Assembly (NCBI GenBank): GCA_964478025.1
Contig: CAYZGK010000004.1
Span: forward strand, 1 to 64,000
Origin: UBA3700 sp964478025
Lineage (GTDB): Bacteria; Bacillota; Clostridia; Christensenellales; UBA3700
Reading direction: 5' to 3'
Length of the DNA stretch: 64,000 bases
Shown: positions 18,160 through 25,036 of the stretch, one piece after another
Layout: each line of letters opens with the position of its first letter
How positions within the stretch are numbered: the stretch's first letter is position 1
Notes under the pieces: model-generated
What the model saw: only the letters and a program-made list of their open reading frames with translations
Told to the model about the DNA's origin: nothing
Databases searched by the model: none
Program-made: the position numbers and the translations under genes

Positions 18160-19086
18160 ATGAAAAATAATATAAAAGGACCTATATTGCTATTTATTAC
18201 CGCAATTATTTGGGGTGTTGCCTTTGTTTCTCAAAGGTCTGCTGCCTCATATAATTTAGGTGCTTTTACATTTAATGGAATTAGATATTTATTAGGAGCT
18301 ATTGTTTTAATACCTTTTGTAATTTTTATAAGGACAAGAAAGAATGGTAGTTATAGTATGCTTAGTGTAGATGAAAAGAAAATCTATAATAAAAATACAA
18401 TAATAGGTGGTATAGTTTGTGGATTGTTTTTGTGTATAGCATCAAGTTTTCAACAATTTGGAGTTGAAGGATTATCATCTGGGAAAACAGGATTTATTAC
18501 TGCCTTATATATTATTTTTGTGCCATTACTTGGATTATGTTTTAAAAAGAAATGTTCTATATTTGTCTTTATTGCAGTGCCTGTTGCTCTTGTTGGAATG
18601 TATTTTTTATGCATGGTAGGGGAAAGTTTTGCAATAACAAAGTATGAAGTTTATGTTTTTTTATGTGCAATATTCTTTACTTTTCAAATAAGTGCTGTAG
18701 ATTATTTTGCAATTAAGGTTGATTGTGTTGCTATGGCTTGTATTGAGTTTACAGTAACTGGCTTGATAAGTCTTATAGCAATGTTTATATTTGAAAAACC
18801 AGAAATAGAAACTATAAAATCTTGTTATGTTCAAATCTTGTATTCAGGAATAATGTCTTCTGGAGTTGCATATACATTACAAGTTGTAGGTCAAAAACAT
18901 ACAAATCCAACGCTCGCTTCGCTTATTATGAGTCTTGAGTCTACTATTTCAGCAATAGCAGGTTGGATTATATTAAAAGAAAATTTATCTTGGCAACAAT
19001 GGCTTGGATGTGGAATTATGTTTATAGCAATAATAATTGCACAAATACCAATGAAAAATAAAAAAACAGGGGAATTAAATCAATGA
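18160..19086 (+). CDS. EamA/DMT-family transporter
   Basis: 308 aa with about ten hydrophobic helices arranged as two EamA repeats. The start LLFITAIIWGVAFVSQR and the late NPTLASLIMSLESTISAIAGWIILKE are typical of drug/metabolite exporters. The substrate is unknown. The ATG at 18160 is chosen over a TTG at 18154 because the -10 box leaves room only for a start at 18160. It overlaps thiN by 4 nt, so the pair is an operon; a thiamine-related substrate is possible but unproven. Confidence 0.88.
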   Translation: MKNNIKGPILLFITAIIWGVAFVSQRSAASYNLGAFTFNGIRYLLGAIVLIPFVIFIRTRKNGSYSMLSVDEKKIYNKNTIIGGIVCGLFLCIASSFQQFGVEGLSSGKTGFITALYIIFVPLLGLCFKKKCSIFVFIAVPVALVGMYFLCMVGESFAITKYEVYVFLCAIFFTFQISAVDYFAIKVDCVAMACIEFTVTGLISLIAMFIFEKPEIETIKSCYVQILYSGIMSSGVAYTLQVVGQKHTNPTLASLIMSLESTISAIAGWIILKENLSWQQWLGCGIMFIAIIIAQIPMKNKKTGELNQ

Positions 19087-19682
19087 AAGCCGCAATAGTA
19101 CTAAATTCACAAGCACCAATTGCAGATATTAAAGAAGATGTAATTATCGCAGCAGATAGGGGATATATTCTTGCATTAGAGCAAAATAAAACTCCTACAA
19201 TAGTTATTGGAGATTTTGATTCATCAAATGCTCCAGAAAATTTAAAGATAATAAAACTAAATGTGGAAAAAGATAATACAGATGGTGAAGCTTGTATTGA
19301 TTGGGCCAAAGATAACGGCTTTAATGAAATTACTATATATGGAATAACATCTGGAAGAATTGATCATCAATTAGCTAATATTTCTCTTTTAGCCTATGGT
19401 GATAAACTAGGATTAAGAGTAGTGGGAGAGGATAGGGATTGTAGAATCTTATATTTAAAGAAAGGTAAGTATTCTTTTGACATGAATATTAATCAAGAGT
19501 TTTCTATTTTTCCATTTGATGGTACTGCCATTATAGATAACGGGATAGGGTGTAAATATCCAATAAATAATCTTAAATTACTATCTTATTTAGGCGGTAG
19601 AGCTATTTCCAATAAAGCATTAAATAATAAAGTATCTTTTGATGTAATAGATGGTAGCGTTTTATTAATTATTAATAAATAA
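19083..19682 (+). CDS. thiN: Thiamine pyrophosphokinase
   Basis: 199 aa. Transfers pyrophosphate from ATP to thiamine to give TPP. Motifs in order are AADRG, VIGDFDS, KDNTDGEACI and GRIDHQLANI, all characteristic of TPK, followed by the C-terminal beta-rich thiamine-binding domain. The family is usually 200-220 aa. Together with the riboswitch-controlled ThiT-like gene at 48692 it suggests thiamine salvage; no thiamine biosynthesis genes occur in the window. Confidence 0.93.
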   Translation: MKAAIVLNSQAPIADIKEDVIIAADRGYILALEQNKTPTIVIGDFDSSNAPENLKIIKLNVEKDNTDGEACIDWAKDNGFNEITIYGITSGRIDHQLANISLLAYGDKLGLRVVGEDRDCRILYLKKGKYSFDMNINQEFSIFPFDGTAIIDNGIGCKYPINNLKLLSYLGGRAISNKALNNKVSFDVIDGSVLLIINK

Positions 19683-19703
19683 TTAGAATAATAATATTAA
19701 GTT

Positions 19704-19731
19704 CACAACCGGACAATTTTGTCCGGTTGTG
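19704..19731. promoter_or_regulatory. Operator palindrome, module 1
   Basis: A perfect palindrome with 13-nt arms (CACAACCGGACAA / TTGTCCGGTTGTG) around TT, containing GGACA-N4-TGTCC. It sits 85 nt upstream of gene A1 and just after thiN, so it may also help terminate thiN. The same core recurs at modules 2 and 3 and in the regulator promoter. Confidence 0.75.
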
Positions 19732-19815
19732 TTCTTCTTTATGCCCTTCTTAAAGAGTGTCTTATATATCAAAATGTAGGTATACAAAAATCTCACTTTA
19801 TAAGGAGGGAATATT

Positions 19816-20319
19816 ATGAAAAAGATAGGAGCAGGTGGAAAGCTTCAGAATTATGATTCAAAAGGTAGATATTGTAAAAATAACTATTTTGATTTTACGC
19901 CACCTGCATTTACTAAAAAAGAAATAAGAAGGCGTAAAGAAGAAAAACGTCGGCAAGAACTTTATGAAAAAGCAAAATGCAGTGATGATGCTTATATATT
20001 TGATGTATATTTAGCTTTAGAAAAAGCCATTCCTGGTGTTGTTATTGGTGTAAATGAAAAATTGTTAGATGAAAATATAGGTAAACCTCGTGAATTTGAC
20101 ATAATTACTAAAAAATGCATAATAGAAGTAAAGTCTAAAGCTGTTAAATGTGAAAGTCAATTACTAGCTCAACTTAGATATACTAATTTACATAAGATAA
20201 AACATTTCTTGTATTCTCCAACTATCACTAGAGTGGCAAAATATGAATATGAGAAAAATGGAATTGATGTAAGTAAAACATTAGATGAATTAGTAAGAAA
20301 AGTAAAGGAGATGCAATAA
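19816..20319 (+). CDS. Module 1 gene A: PD-(D/E)XK nuclease-like putative toxin
   Basis: 167 aa. Residues 1-60 are shared by every copy: a Gly-rich start (GAGGKLQNYDSKGRY) then a very basic Arg/Lys/Glu helix (34-54). The C-terminal domain (about 60-160) carries FDIITKKCIIEVKS, with D95, E104 and K106 spaced as in PD-(D/E)XK nucleases, and conserved Gln at 115 and 119. That fold is common in small interbacterial and restriction-type nuclease toxins. There is no signal peptide. Its stop overlaps the start of gene B (TAATG), so the pair is translationally coupled. The catalytic assignment is by motif only. A non-toxic DNA-repair or mobile-element nuclease is the alternative. Confidence 0.6.
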   Translation: MKKIGAGGKLQNYDSKGRYCKNNYFDFTPPAFTKKEIRRRKEEKRRQELYEKAKCSDDAYIFDVYLALEKAIPGVVIGVNEKLLDENIGKPREFDIITKKCIIEVKSKAVKCESQLLAQLRYTNLHKIKHFLYSPTITRVAKYEYEKNGIDVSKTLDELVRKVKEMQ

Positions 20320-20690
20320 TGAGAGATATATTTTTTGTTACAAAAGAACCAATGGTTTTAGAAGATTGCTTTGAAGCTATAAAGAAAGTTTATAAATCTG
20401 CCGATACTGGTATTGGTGTTATATGTTTAGATAAGTCAGCTCCAAAATCAGCATATATGTGGTTTCCATCATTAAAAAAATACGAACCAGGTGAGGTTTG
20501 GGAAGAGGATGATTTGAAAGATGTGCCTGATGATTATAATTATTTTACAACATTAAATTATCATCTAACGTGTGTGACTAAAAATTTTGTTAGGGCTTTA
20601 CAGCCTTTGTATCCAGATATGTTAATACAAGATGATGATTCTAAGGTATATACTATCGACGAATATTTAAATTGTAAGTTTGATCATTAA
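20319..20690 (+). CDS. Module 1 gene B: putative immunity protein
   Basis: 123 aa, soluble, acidic, rich in Asp, Tyr and Phe. The first 12 residues (MRDIFFVTKEPM) and the C-terminal half (YNYF..YHL.CV.KNFVRALQPLYPDMLIQD) are invariant across copies. Residues about 17-40 vary, as expected if this patch recognises a variable partner. No family recognised. The 1-nt overlap with gene A and an acidic product beside a basic one fit a toxin-immunity pair; this is inference. Confidence 0.6.
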   Translation: MRDIFFVTKEPMVLEDCFEAIKKVYKSADTGIGVICLDKSAPKSAYMWFPSLKKYEPGEVWEEDDLKDVPDDYNYFTTLNYHLTCVTKNFVRALQPLYPDMLIQDDDSKVYTIDEYLNCKFDH

Positions 20691-20736
20691 ATAATGATTA
20701 ATAAATGAAATAATAAATTACTAGAGGAATTATTTT

Positions 20737-20762
20737 ACAACCGGACAATCTTGTCCGGTTGT
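20737..20762. promoter_or_regulatory. Operator palindrome, module 2
   Basis: 12-nt perfect arms (ACAACCGGACAA / TTGTCCGGTTGT) around TC, containing GGACA-N4-TGTCC. The context is identical to module 3. Confidence 0.75.
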
Positions 20763-20847
20763 GTTCTTGTTTATGCCCTTCTTAAAGAGTGTCTTATATA
20801 TCAAAATGTAGGTATACAAAAATCTCACTTTATAAGGAGGGAATATT

Positions 20848-21354
20848 ATGAAAAAGATAGGAGCAGGTGGAAAGCTTCAGAATTATGATTCAAAAGGTAG
20901 ATATTGTAAAAATAACTATTTTGATTTTACGCCACCTGCATTTACTAAAAAAGAAATAAGAAGACGTAAAGAAGAAAAACGTCGGCAAGAACTTTATGAA
21001 AAAGCAAAAAATAGTGATGATGCTTATGTGTTTGATGTGTACTTAACTTTAGAAAAAGCAATGCCGGGTGTTGTTATAGGCGTAAATGAATATAGATTAG
21101 ATGAAAATATAGGTAAACCCCGTGAATTTGACATAATCACTAAAAAATGCATAATAGAAGTAAAGTCAGAAAAGGCTGCAAAGAAAGAAAAACAATTATT
21201 AGCACAATTAAAATATGCCAATTCGCATAAGTTAAAACATTTTTTATATTCGCCTACTATTACTAGAGCAAGGAAGTATGAATATGAGAAAAATGGAATT
21301 AATGTAAGTAAAACATTAGATGAGTTAATTAGAAAACTAAAGGAGATGCAATAA
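20848..21354 (+). CDS. Module 2 gene A: PD-(D/E)XK nuclease-like putative toxin
   Basis: 168 aa. The N-terminal 54 residues are identical to copy 1, and the FDIITKKCIIEVKS core is intact. After EVKS the sequence differs from copy 1 (SEKAAKKEKQLL against SKAVKCESQLL), then returns to the shared FLYSPTITR stretch. It has the same GGAGGG ribosome site and TAATG coupling to gene B. Copies 1 and 2 form one C-terminal subtype and copies 3 and 4 another. Confidence 0.6.
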   Translation: MKKIGAGGKLQNYDSKGRYCKNNYFDFTPPAFTKKEIRRRKEEKRRQELYEKAKNSDDAYVFDVYLTLEKAMPGVVIGVNEYRLDENIGKPREFDIITKKCIIEVKSEKAAKKEKQLLAQLKYANSHKLKHFLYSPTITRARKYEYEKNGINVSKTLDELIRKLKEMQ

Positions 21355-21725
21355 TGAGAGATATATTTTTTGTTACAAAAGAACCAATGGTTTTAGAAGA
21401 TTGCTTTGAAGCTATAAAGAAAGTTTATAAATCTGCCGATACGGGTATTGGTGTTATATGTTTAGATAAGTCAGCTCCGAAATCAGCATATATGTGGTTT
21501 CCATCATTAAAAAAATATGACCCAGATGAGTTTTGGGAAGAGGATGAATTAGAAAATATACCAGATGATTATAATTATTTTACAAATTTAGAATATCATT
21601 TATCTTGTGTGTCTAAAAATTTTGTTAAGGCATTACAGCCTCTATATCCAGATATGCTTATACAAGATGATGATTATGTAGTATATACCATCGAAGAATA
21701 TTTAAATTGTAAGTTTGATCATTAA
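21354..21725 (+). CDS. Module 2 gene B: putative immunity protein
   Basis: 123 aa. Residues 1-54 match copy 1, including the GIGVICLDKSAPKSAYMW patch. Differences begin in the acidic middle (DPDEFWEEDELENIP). The close match to B1 parallels the shared A1/A2 C-terminal subtype, as expected for cognate partners. No known family. Confidence 0.6.
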   Translation: MRDIFFVTKEPMVLEDCFEAIKKVYKSADTGIGVICLDKSAPKSAYMWFPSLKKYDPDEFWEEDELENIPDDYNYFTNLEYHLSCVSKNFVKALQPLYPDMLIQDDDYVVYTIEEYLNCKFDH

Positions 21726-21771
21726 ATAATGATTAATAAATGAAATAATAAATTACTAGAGGAATTATTTT

Positions 21772-21797
21772 ACAACCGGACAATCTTGTCCGGTTGT
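21772..21797. promoter_or_regulatory. Operator palindrome, module 3
   Basis: Same 12-nt arms and TC centre as module 2. The roughly 150 nt between B2 and A3 match the B1-A2 spacer, which indicates recent unit duplication. Confidence 0.75.
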
Positions 21798-21882
21798 GTT
21801 CTTGTTTATGCCCTTCTTAAAGAGTGTCTTATATATCAAAATGTAGGTATACAAAAATCTCACTTTATAAGGAGGGAATATT

Positions 21883-22389
21883 ATGAAAAAGATAGGAGCA
21901 GGTGGAAAGCTTCAGAATTATGATTCAAAAGGTAGATATTGTAAAAATAACTATTTTGATTTTACGCCACCTGCATTTACTAAAAAAGAAATAAGAAGAC
22001 GTAAAGAAGAAAAACGTCGGCAAGAACTTTATGAAAAAGCAAAAAATAGTGATGATGCTTATGTATTTGATGTGTATTTAGCTTTAGAAAAAGCAATGCC
22101 TGGTGTGGTTATAGGTGTAAATGAATATTTATACGATGAAAATATTAAAGATAAAAGGGAGTTTGACATAATTACTAAAAAATGCATAATAGAAGTAAAG
22201 TCAGGCGATGTAGTAAAGAGGGAGAAACAATTTTTGGCACAGCTAAAGTATACAAAGTTTCATGGGGTACAATATTTTATTTTTGCTCCGGATTTAAATA
22301 GAATTAGAACTTATCAATATACCAAAGATGGATTTAACATAAGTAAAACGTTAGATGAATTAATAAGAAAAGTAAAGGAGATACAATAA
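21883..22389 (+). CDS. Module 3 gene A: PD-(D/E)XK nuclease-like putative toxin
   Basis: 168 aa. The N-terminus is identical to copy 2, and the FDIITKKCIIEVKSGD core is intact. Beyond it the sequence is a different subtype (REKQFLAQLKYTKFHGVQYF, then FAPDLNRIRTYQY). This second subtype recurs in the broken copy 4 and is identical at DNA level over 270 nt. Confidence 0.6.
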   Translation: MKKIGAGGKLQNYDSKGRYCKNNYFDFTPPAFTKKEIRRRKEEKRRQELYEKAKNSDDAYVFDVYLALEKAMPGVVIGVNEYLYDENIKDKREFDIITKKCIIEVKSGDVVKREKQFLAQLKYTKFHGVQYFIFAPDLNRIRTYQYTKDGFNISKTLDELIRKVKEIQ

Positions 22390-22425
22390 TGAGAGATATA
22401 TTTTTTGTTACAAAAGAACCAATGA
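22156..22425 (+). repeat. 270-nt block identical to 23857-24126
   Basis: The 3' half of gene A3 and the first 37 nt of gene B3 are base-for-base identical to the matching part of module 4, although sequence on both sides differs. This pattern suggests gene conversion or a very recent recombination. Confidence 0.9.
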
Positions 22426-22757
22426 TTTTAGATGATTGTTATATAGAAATAAAGAAAGTTTATAAAAAAAGCGAAAAAAGCAATTGTAAAATTAGTTTAT
22501 ATGGAGCTCCAAAATCAGCATATATGTGGTTTCCTTCATTAAAAAAATATGACCCAAGTGAATATTGGGGTGAAGATGAATTGGAAAATATACCTGATGA
22601 TTATAATTATTTTACAAATCTTGAATATCATCTAACGTGTGTATCTAAAAATTTTGTTAGGGCTTTACAACCATTGTATCCAGATATGCTAATACAAGAT
22701 GATTATCTAAAAGTATATACAATTGAAGAATATTTAAGTTGTAAGTTTGACCATTAG
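22389..22757 (+). CDS. Module 3 gene B: putative immunity protein
   Basis: 122 aa. The same framework as B1/B2, but residues 13-40 are a different sequence (ILDDCYIEIKKVYKKSEKSN...), one residue shorter. The change accompanies the switch of A3 to the second C-terminal subtype, which is the co-variation expected between a toxin and its immunity protein. Confidence 0.6.
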   Translation: MRDIFFVTKEPMILDDCYIEIKKVYKKSEKSNCKISLYGAPKSAYMWFPSLKKYDPSEYWGEDELENIPDDYNYFTNLEYHLTCVSKNFVRALQPLYPDMLIQDDYLKVYTIEEYLSCKFDH

Positions 22758-22800
22758 AACTATGAATAATGAATAAAATAAAGACTTTCTAAAGAAAAAA

Positions 22801-23448
22801 CTACTTTTTTTGATTTTTTATTTTATTTTTAAATTTTGTTTTATATTCATTTTCGTATTCTTTAGGATCCTCTCCATTGTAAACTAATAGTTTATTAAGT
22901 CTTTCTATTGATGGAAATAGGGAGTCTTCATAATTTCTGAAATTTTGAATTAATTTATCAAAATCTTTTATGCTAATTGTTGGATCTTCGTCTCTTATAT
23001 CTACACAATAATTTTTATTTTCAAAATTATCATTAAGTCTATTTAAGTATATTTGTGTTTCCTTATCTAAACACTCAAAAATATATTCTTCACCATTGGG
23101 TAAATTTGGATTTTTGATTTTTTTAGGAATAATAACAAGTGAAAACATAAGTCTATTTAGTCTTTTAAATGATGCTTCCCAGGTATATAGGTTGTCATCA
23201 GATGTCTCTTTATTAAGAATTAGATAATCAAGTGAAACATTATATAAATCAGCTAGAGCAACTAGAAAATCGATTTTTGGGGAACATTTTCCTTGTTCAT
23301 ATCGTCTAATAGTTCTTTCGTCAATTATTAAATAATGTTTATTTTGTAATTTTTCTATAACATTATCTATTGTATATTGTTTTTCTTTTCTTAATATTCT
23401 AAGTCGTTTACCTACATTTTTTCTAAAGTTTTCATCTGAAATAAACAT
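22801..23448 (-). CDS. XRE-family transcriptional regulator of the array
   Basis: 215 aa. An N-terminal XRE helix-turn-helix spans about 10-78 (KRLRILRKEK ... DERTIRRYEQGKCSPKIDFLVALADLYNVSLDYLI). The C-terminal 135 residues are charged, with no recognised domain, and may sense or dimerise. It faces module 3 and diverges from module 4. AGGTAGGTG is its ribosome site. A GGACA-N4-TGTCC site in its own promoter implies autoregulation, and the same core before modules 1-3 implies it controls them. Confidence 0.85.
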   Translation of the reverse strand: MFISDENFRKNVGKRLRILRKEKQYTIDNVIEKLQNKHYLIIDERTIRRYEQGKCSPKIDFLVALADLYNVSLDYLILNKETSDDNLYTWEASFKRLNRLMFSLVIIPKKIKNPNLPNGEEYIFECLDKETQIYLNRLNDNFENKNYCVDIRDEDPTISIKDFDKLIQNFRNYEDSLFPSIERLNKLLVYNGEDPKEYENEYKTKFKNKIKNQKK

Positions 23449-23469
23449 TTTTCACCTACCTTTATATTG

Positions 23470-23497
23470 ATTTTACCAAATCGGACATTTTTGTCCA
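23470..23497 (-). promoter_or_regulatory. Regulator promoter overlapping its operator
   Basis: On the minus strand TGGACA (23497-23492), a 16-nt spacer and TAAAAT (23475-23470). The palindrome GGACA-TTTT-TGTCC (23483-23496) covers the -35 and part of the spacer, so bound protein would block RNA polymerase. Confidence 0.65.
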
Positions 23498-23523
23498 GTA
23501 GTGTATGAGAAAATGTCCTTCTT

Positions 23524-23552
23524 TTGGTTCATAACGAAGAACATAATATTTA
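23524..23552 (+). promoter_or_regulatory. Candidate promoter of broken module 4
   Basis: TTGGTT (23524-23529), a 17-nt spacer and TATTTA (23547-23552), 32 nt before the gene A4 ATG. The leader differs from modules 1-3. Confidence 0.45.
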
Positions 23553-23583
23553 TGACAAAAATTTATTTTAAGGAGAAAAGGCT

Positions 23584-24090
23584 ATGAAAAAGATAGGAGC
23601 AGGTGGAAAACTTCAGAATTATGATTCAAAAGGTAGATACTGTAAAAATAACTATTTTGATTTTACGCCACCTGCATTTACTAAAAAAGAAATAAGAAGA
23701 CGTAAAGAATAAAAGCGACGACAAGAACTTTATGAAAAAGCAGAAAAAAGTGATGATGCTTATGTGTTTGATGTATATTTAGCTTTAGAAAAAGCTATGC
23801 CCGGTGTAGTTATAGGAGTAAATGAGTATTTGTTTGATGCAAACATAGGAGCAAATAGGGAGTTTGACATAATTACTAAAAAATGCATAATAGAAGTAAA
23901 GTCAGGCGATGTAGTAAAGAGGGAGAAACAATTTTTGGCACAGCTAAAGTATACAAAGTTTCATGGGGTACAATATTTTATTTTTGCTCCGGATTTAAAT
24001 AGAATTAGAACTTATCAATATACCAAAGATGGATTTAACATAAGTAAAACGTTAGATGAATTAATAAGAAAAGTAAAGGAGATACAATAA
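23584..24090 (+). pseudogene. Module 4 gene A, disrupted by a nonsense codon
   Basis: Aligned with A1-A3, codon 43 (GAA, Glu in the basic helix) is TAA at 23710-23712. The rest is intact in frame and retains FDIITKKCIIEVKSG. A GTG at 23764 could restart translation to give just the nuclease domain (108 aa), but no ribosome site supports it. The 3' half is identical to A3. Confidence 0.8.
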
Positions 24091-24126
24091 TGAGAGATAT
24101 ATTTTTTGTTACAAAAGAACCAATGA
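23857..24126 (+). repeat. 270-nt block identical to 22156-22425
   Basis: Second copy of the conversion tract described at 22156; the offset is exactly 1701 nt with no gap. Confidence 0.9.
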
Positions 24127-24457
24127 ATATAGATGATTGCTATAAGGAAATAAGTAAAGTTTATAAAAAGGCAAAAAAATATGATGATGAAATTAGTATT
24201 TTAGGTGCTCCAAAGTCTGCTTTTATGTGGTTTCCATCATTAAAAAATATGATCCTAGTGAATATTGGGGTGAGGATCAGTTAAAAGATATACCAAAAGA
24301 TTATAATTATTTTACAACCTTAAATTATCATTTAACGTGTGTAACTAAAAACTTTGTTAGAGCTTTACAAACATTGTATCCAGATATGCTGATACAAGAT
24401 GCTTATTTGAAAGTATATAAAATTGAAGAATATTTAAATTGTAAGTTTGACCACTAA
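24090..24457 (+). pseudogene. Module 4 gene B, frameshifted at an A-run
   Basis: The frame breaks after PSLK. Copies 3 and 5 have seven A before TATGA, whereas this copy has six (24242-24247). The 3' part continues in the +1-shifted frame to the usual CKFDH end. One-base slippage at the homopolymer explains it, so slippage during transcription or replication could restore the frame. Both genes of module 4 are therefore damaged. Confidence 0.8.
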
Positions 24458-24481
24458 TAATGTGAGTAAAGGAAAAATAAA

Positions 24482-24850
24482 ATGAGAGATATATTTTTTG
24501 TTACAAAAGAACCAATGAATGTAGAGGATTGCTATAAGGAAATAAGTAAAATTTATAAAAAAGCAGAAAAACTAAATGAACAAATATCTTTAGATAATTA
24601 TCCTAAATCGGCCCTTATGTGGTTTCCATCATTAAAAAAATATGATCCAAGTGAATATTGGGGTGAAGATGAATTAGAAAACATACCGGAAGATTATAAT
24701 TATTTTACAAATCTTGAGTATCATTTAACTTGTGTATCTAAAAATTTTGTTAGGGCATTACAACCATTGTATCCAGATATGCTAATACAAGATGCTTATT
24801 TGAAAGTATATACAATTGAAGAATATTTAAATTGTAAATTTGACCATTAA
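24482..24850 (+). CDS. Orphan gene B: putative immunity protein without a toxin
   Basis: 122 aa, intact, with its own AAAGG ribosome site 24 nt after B4. Residues 13-40 (NVEDCYKEISKIYKKAEKLNEQ...) are closest to B4 and differ from B1-B3. No gene A precedes it. Orphan immunity genes at the end of toxin arrays are a known feature of polymorphic toxin loci, where they protect against toxins of kin. That reading is inferred here. Confidence 0.65.
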   Translation: MRDIFFVTKEPMNVEDCYKEISKIYKKAEKLNEQISLDNYPKSALMWFPSLKKYDPSEYWGEDELENIPEDYNYFTNLEYHLTCVSKNFVRALQPLYPDMLIQDAYLKVYTIEEYLNCKFDH

Positions 24851-25036
24851 AATAATTGTAAATTTTTTATGCCAAATTTTATTCTTTTATTGTCTAAAAC
24901 TATGTTTTTTGAAACTTTATTATGTAATAATAGTTGATAAAATTTCGTAAAAGTGGTATCACATAAAATGTATTATAGTGCTCAATTTGTAAAAGCTAAA
25001 ATTTATGATTAAGCACATAATTTGAAAAAGGAATAA

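Larger units (their letters stand above)
19704..22757 (+). repeat. Tandem array of three about 1.03-kb direct repeats (nuclease/immunity modules)
   Basis: Each unit runs from the GGACA palindrome through gene A and gene B. A-gene starts are 1032 and 1035 nt apart. The upstream region and the first 180-200 nt of gene A are almost identical in all three units. The 3' part of gene A and parts of gene B diverge. A fourth, partly diverged and broken unit and a lone fifth B gene follow beyond the regulator. Confidence 0.95.

Noticed and set aside
19704..19731. Module palindrome as only a terminator
   Set aside because: The centre is 2 nt, the tail is not a U-run, and the core recurs in the regulator promoter on the other strand, so operator is the better reading.
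23764..24090. Intact short nuclease gene in module 4
   Set aside because: The GTG start has no ribosome site and lies inside a gene clearly interrupted by a nonsense codon, so pseudogene is the safer call.
19704..24850. Repeats considered as a CRISPR array or insertion sequence
   Set aside because: Units are about 1 kb, encode proteins and lack spacers, terminal inverted repeats and a transposase.
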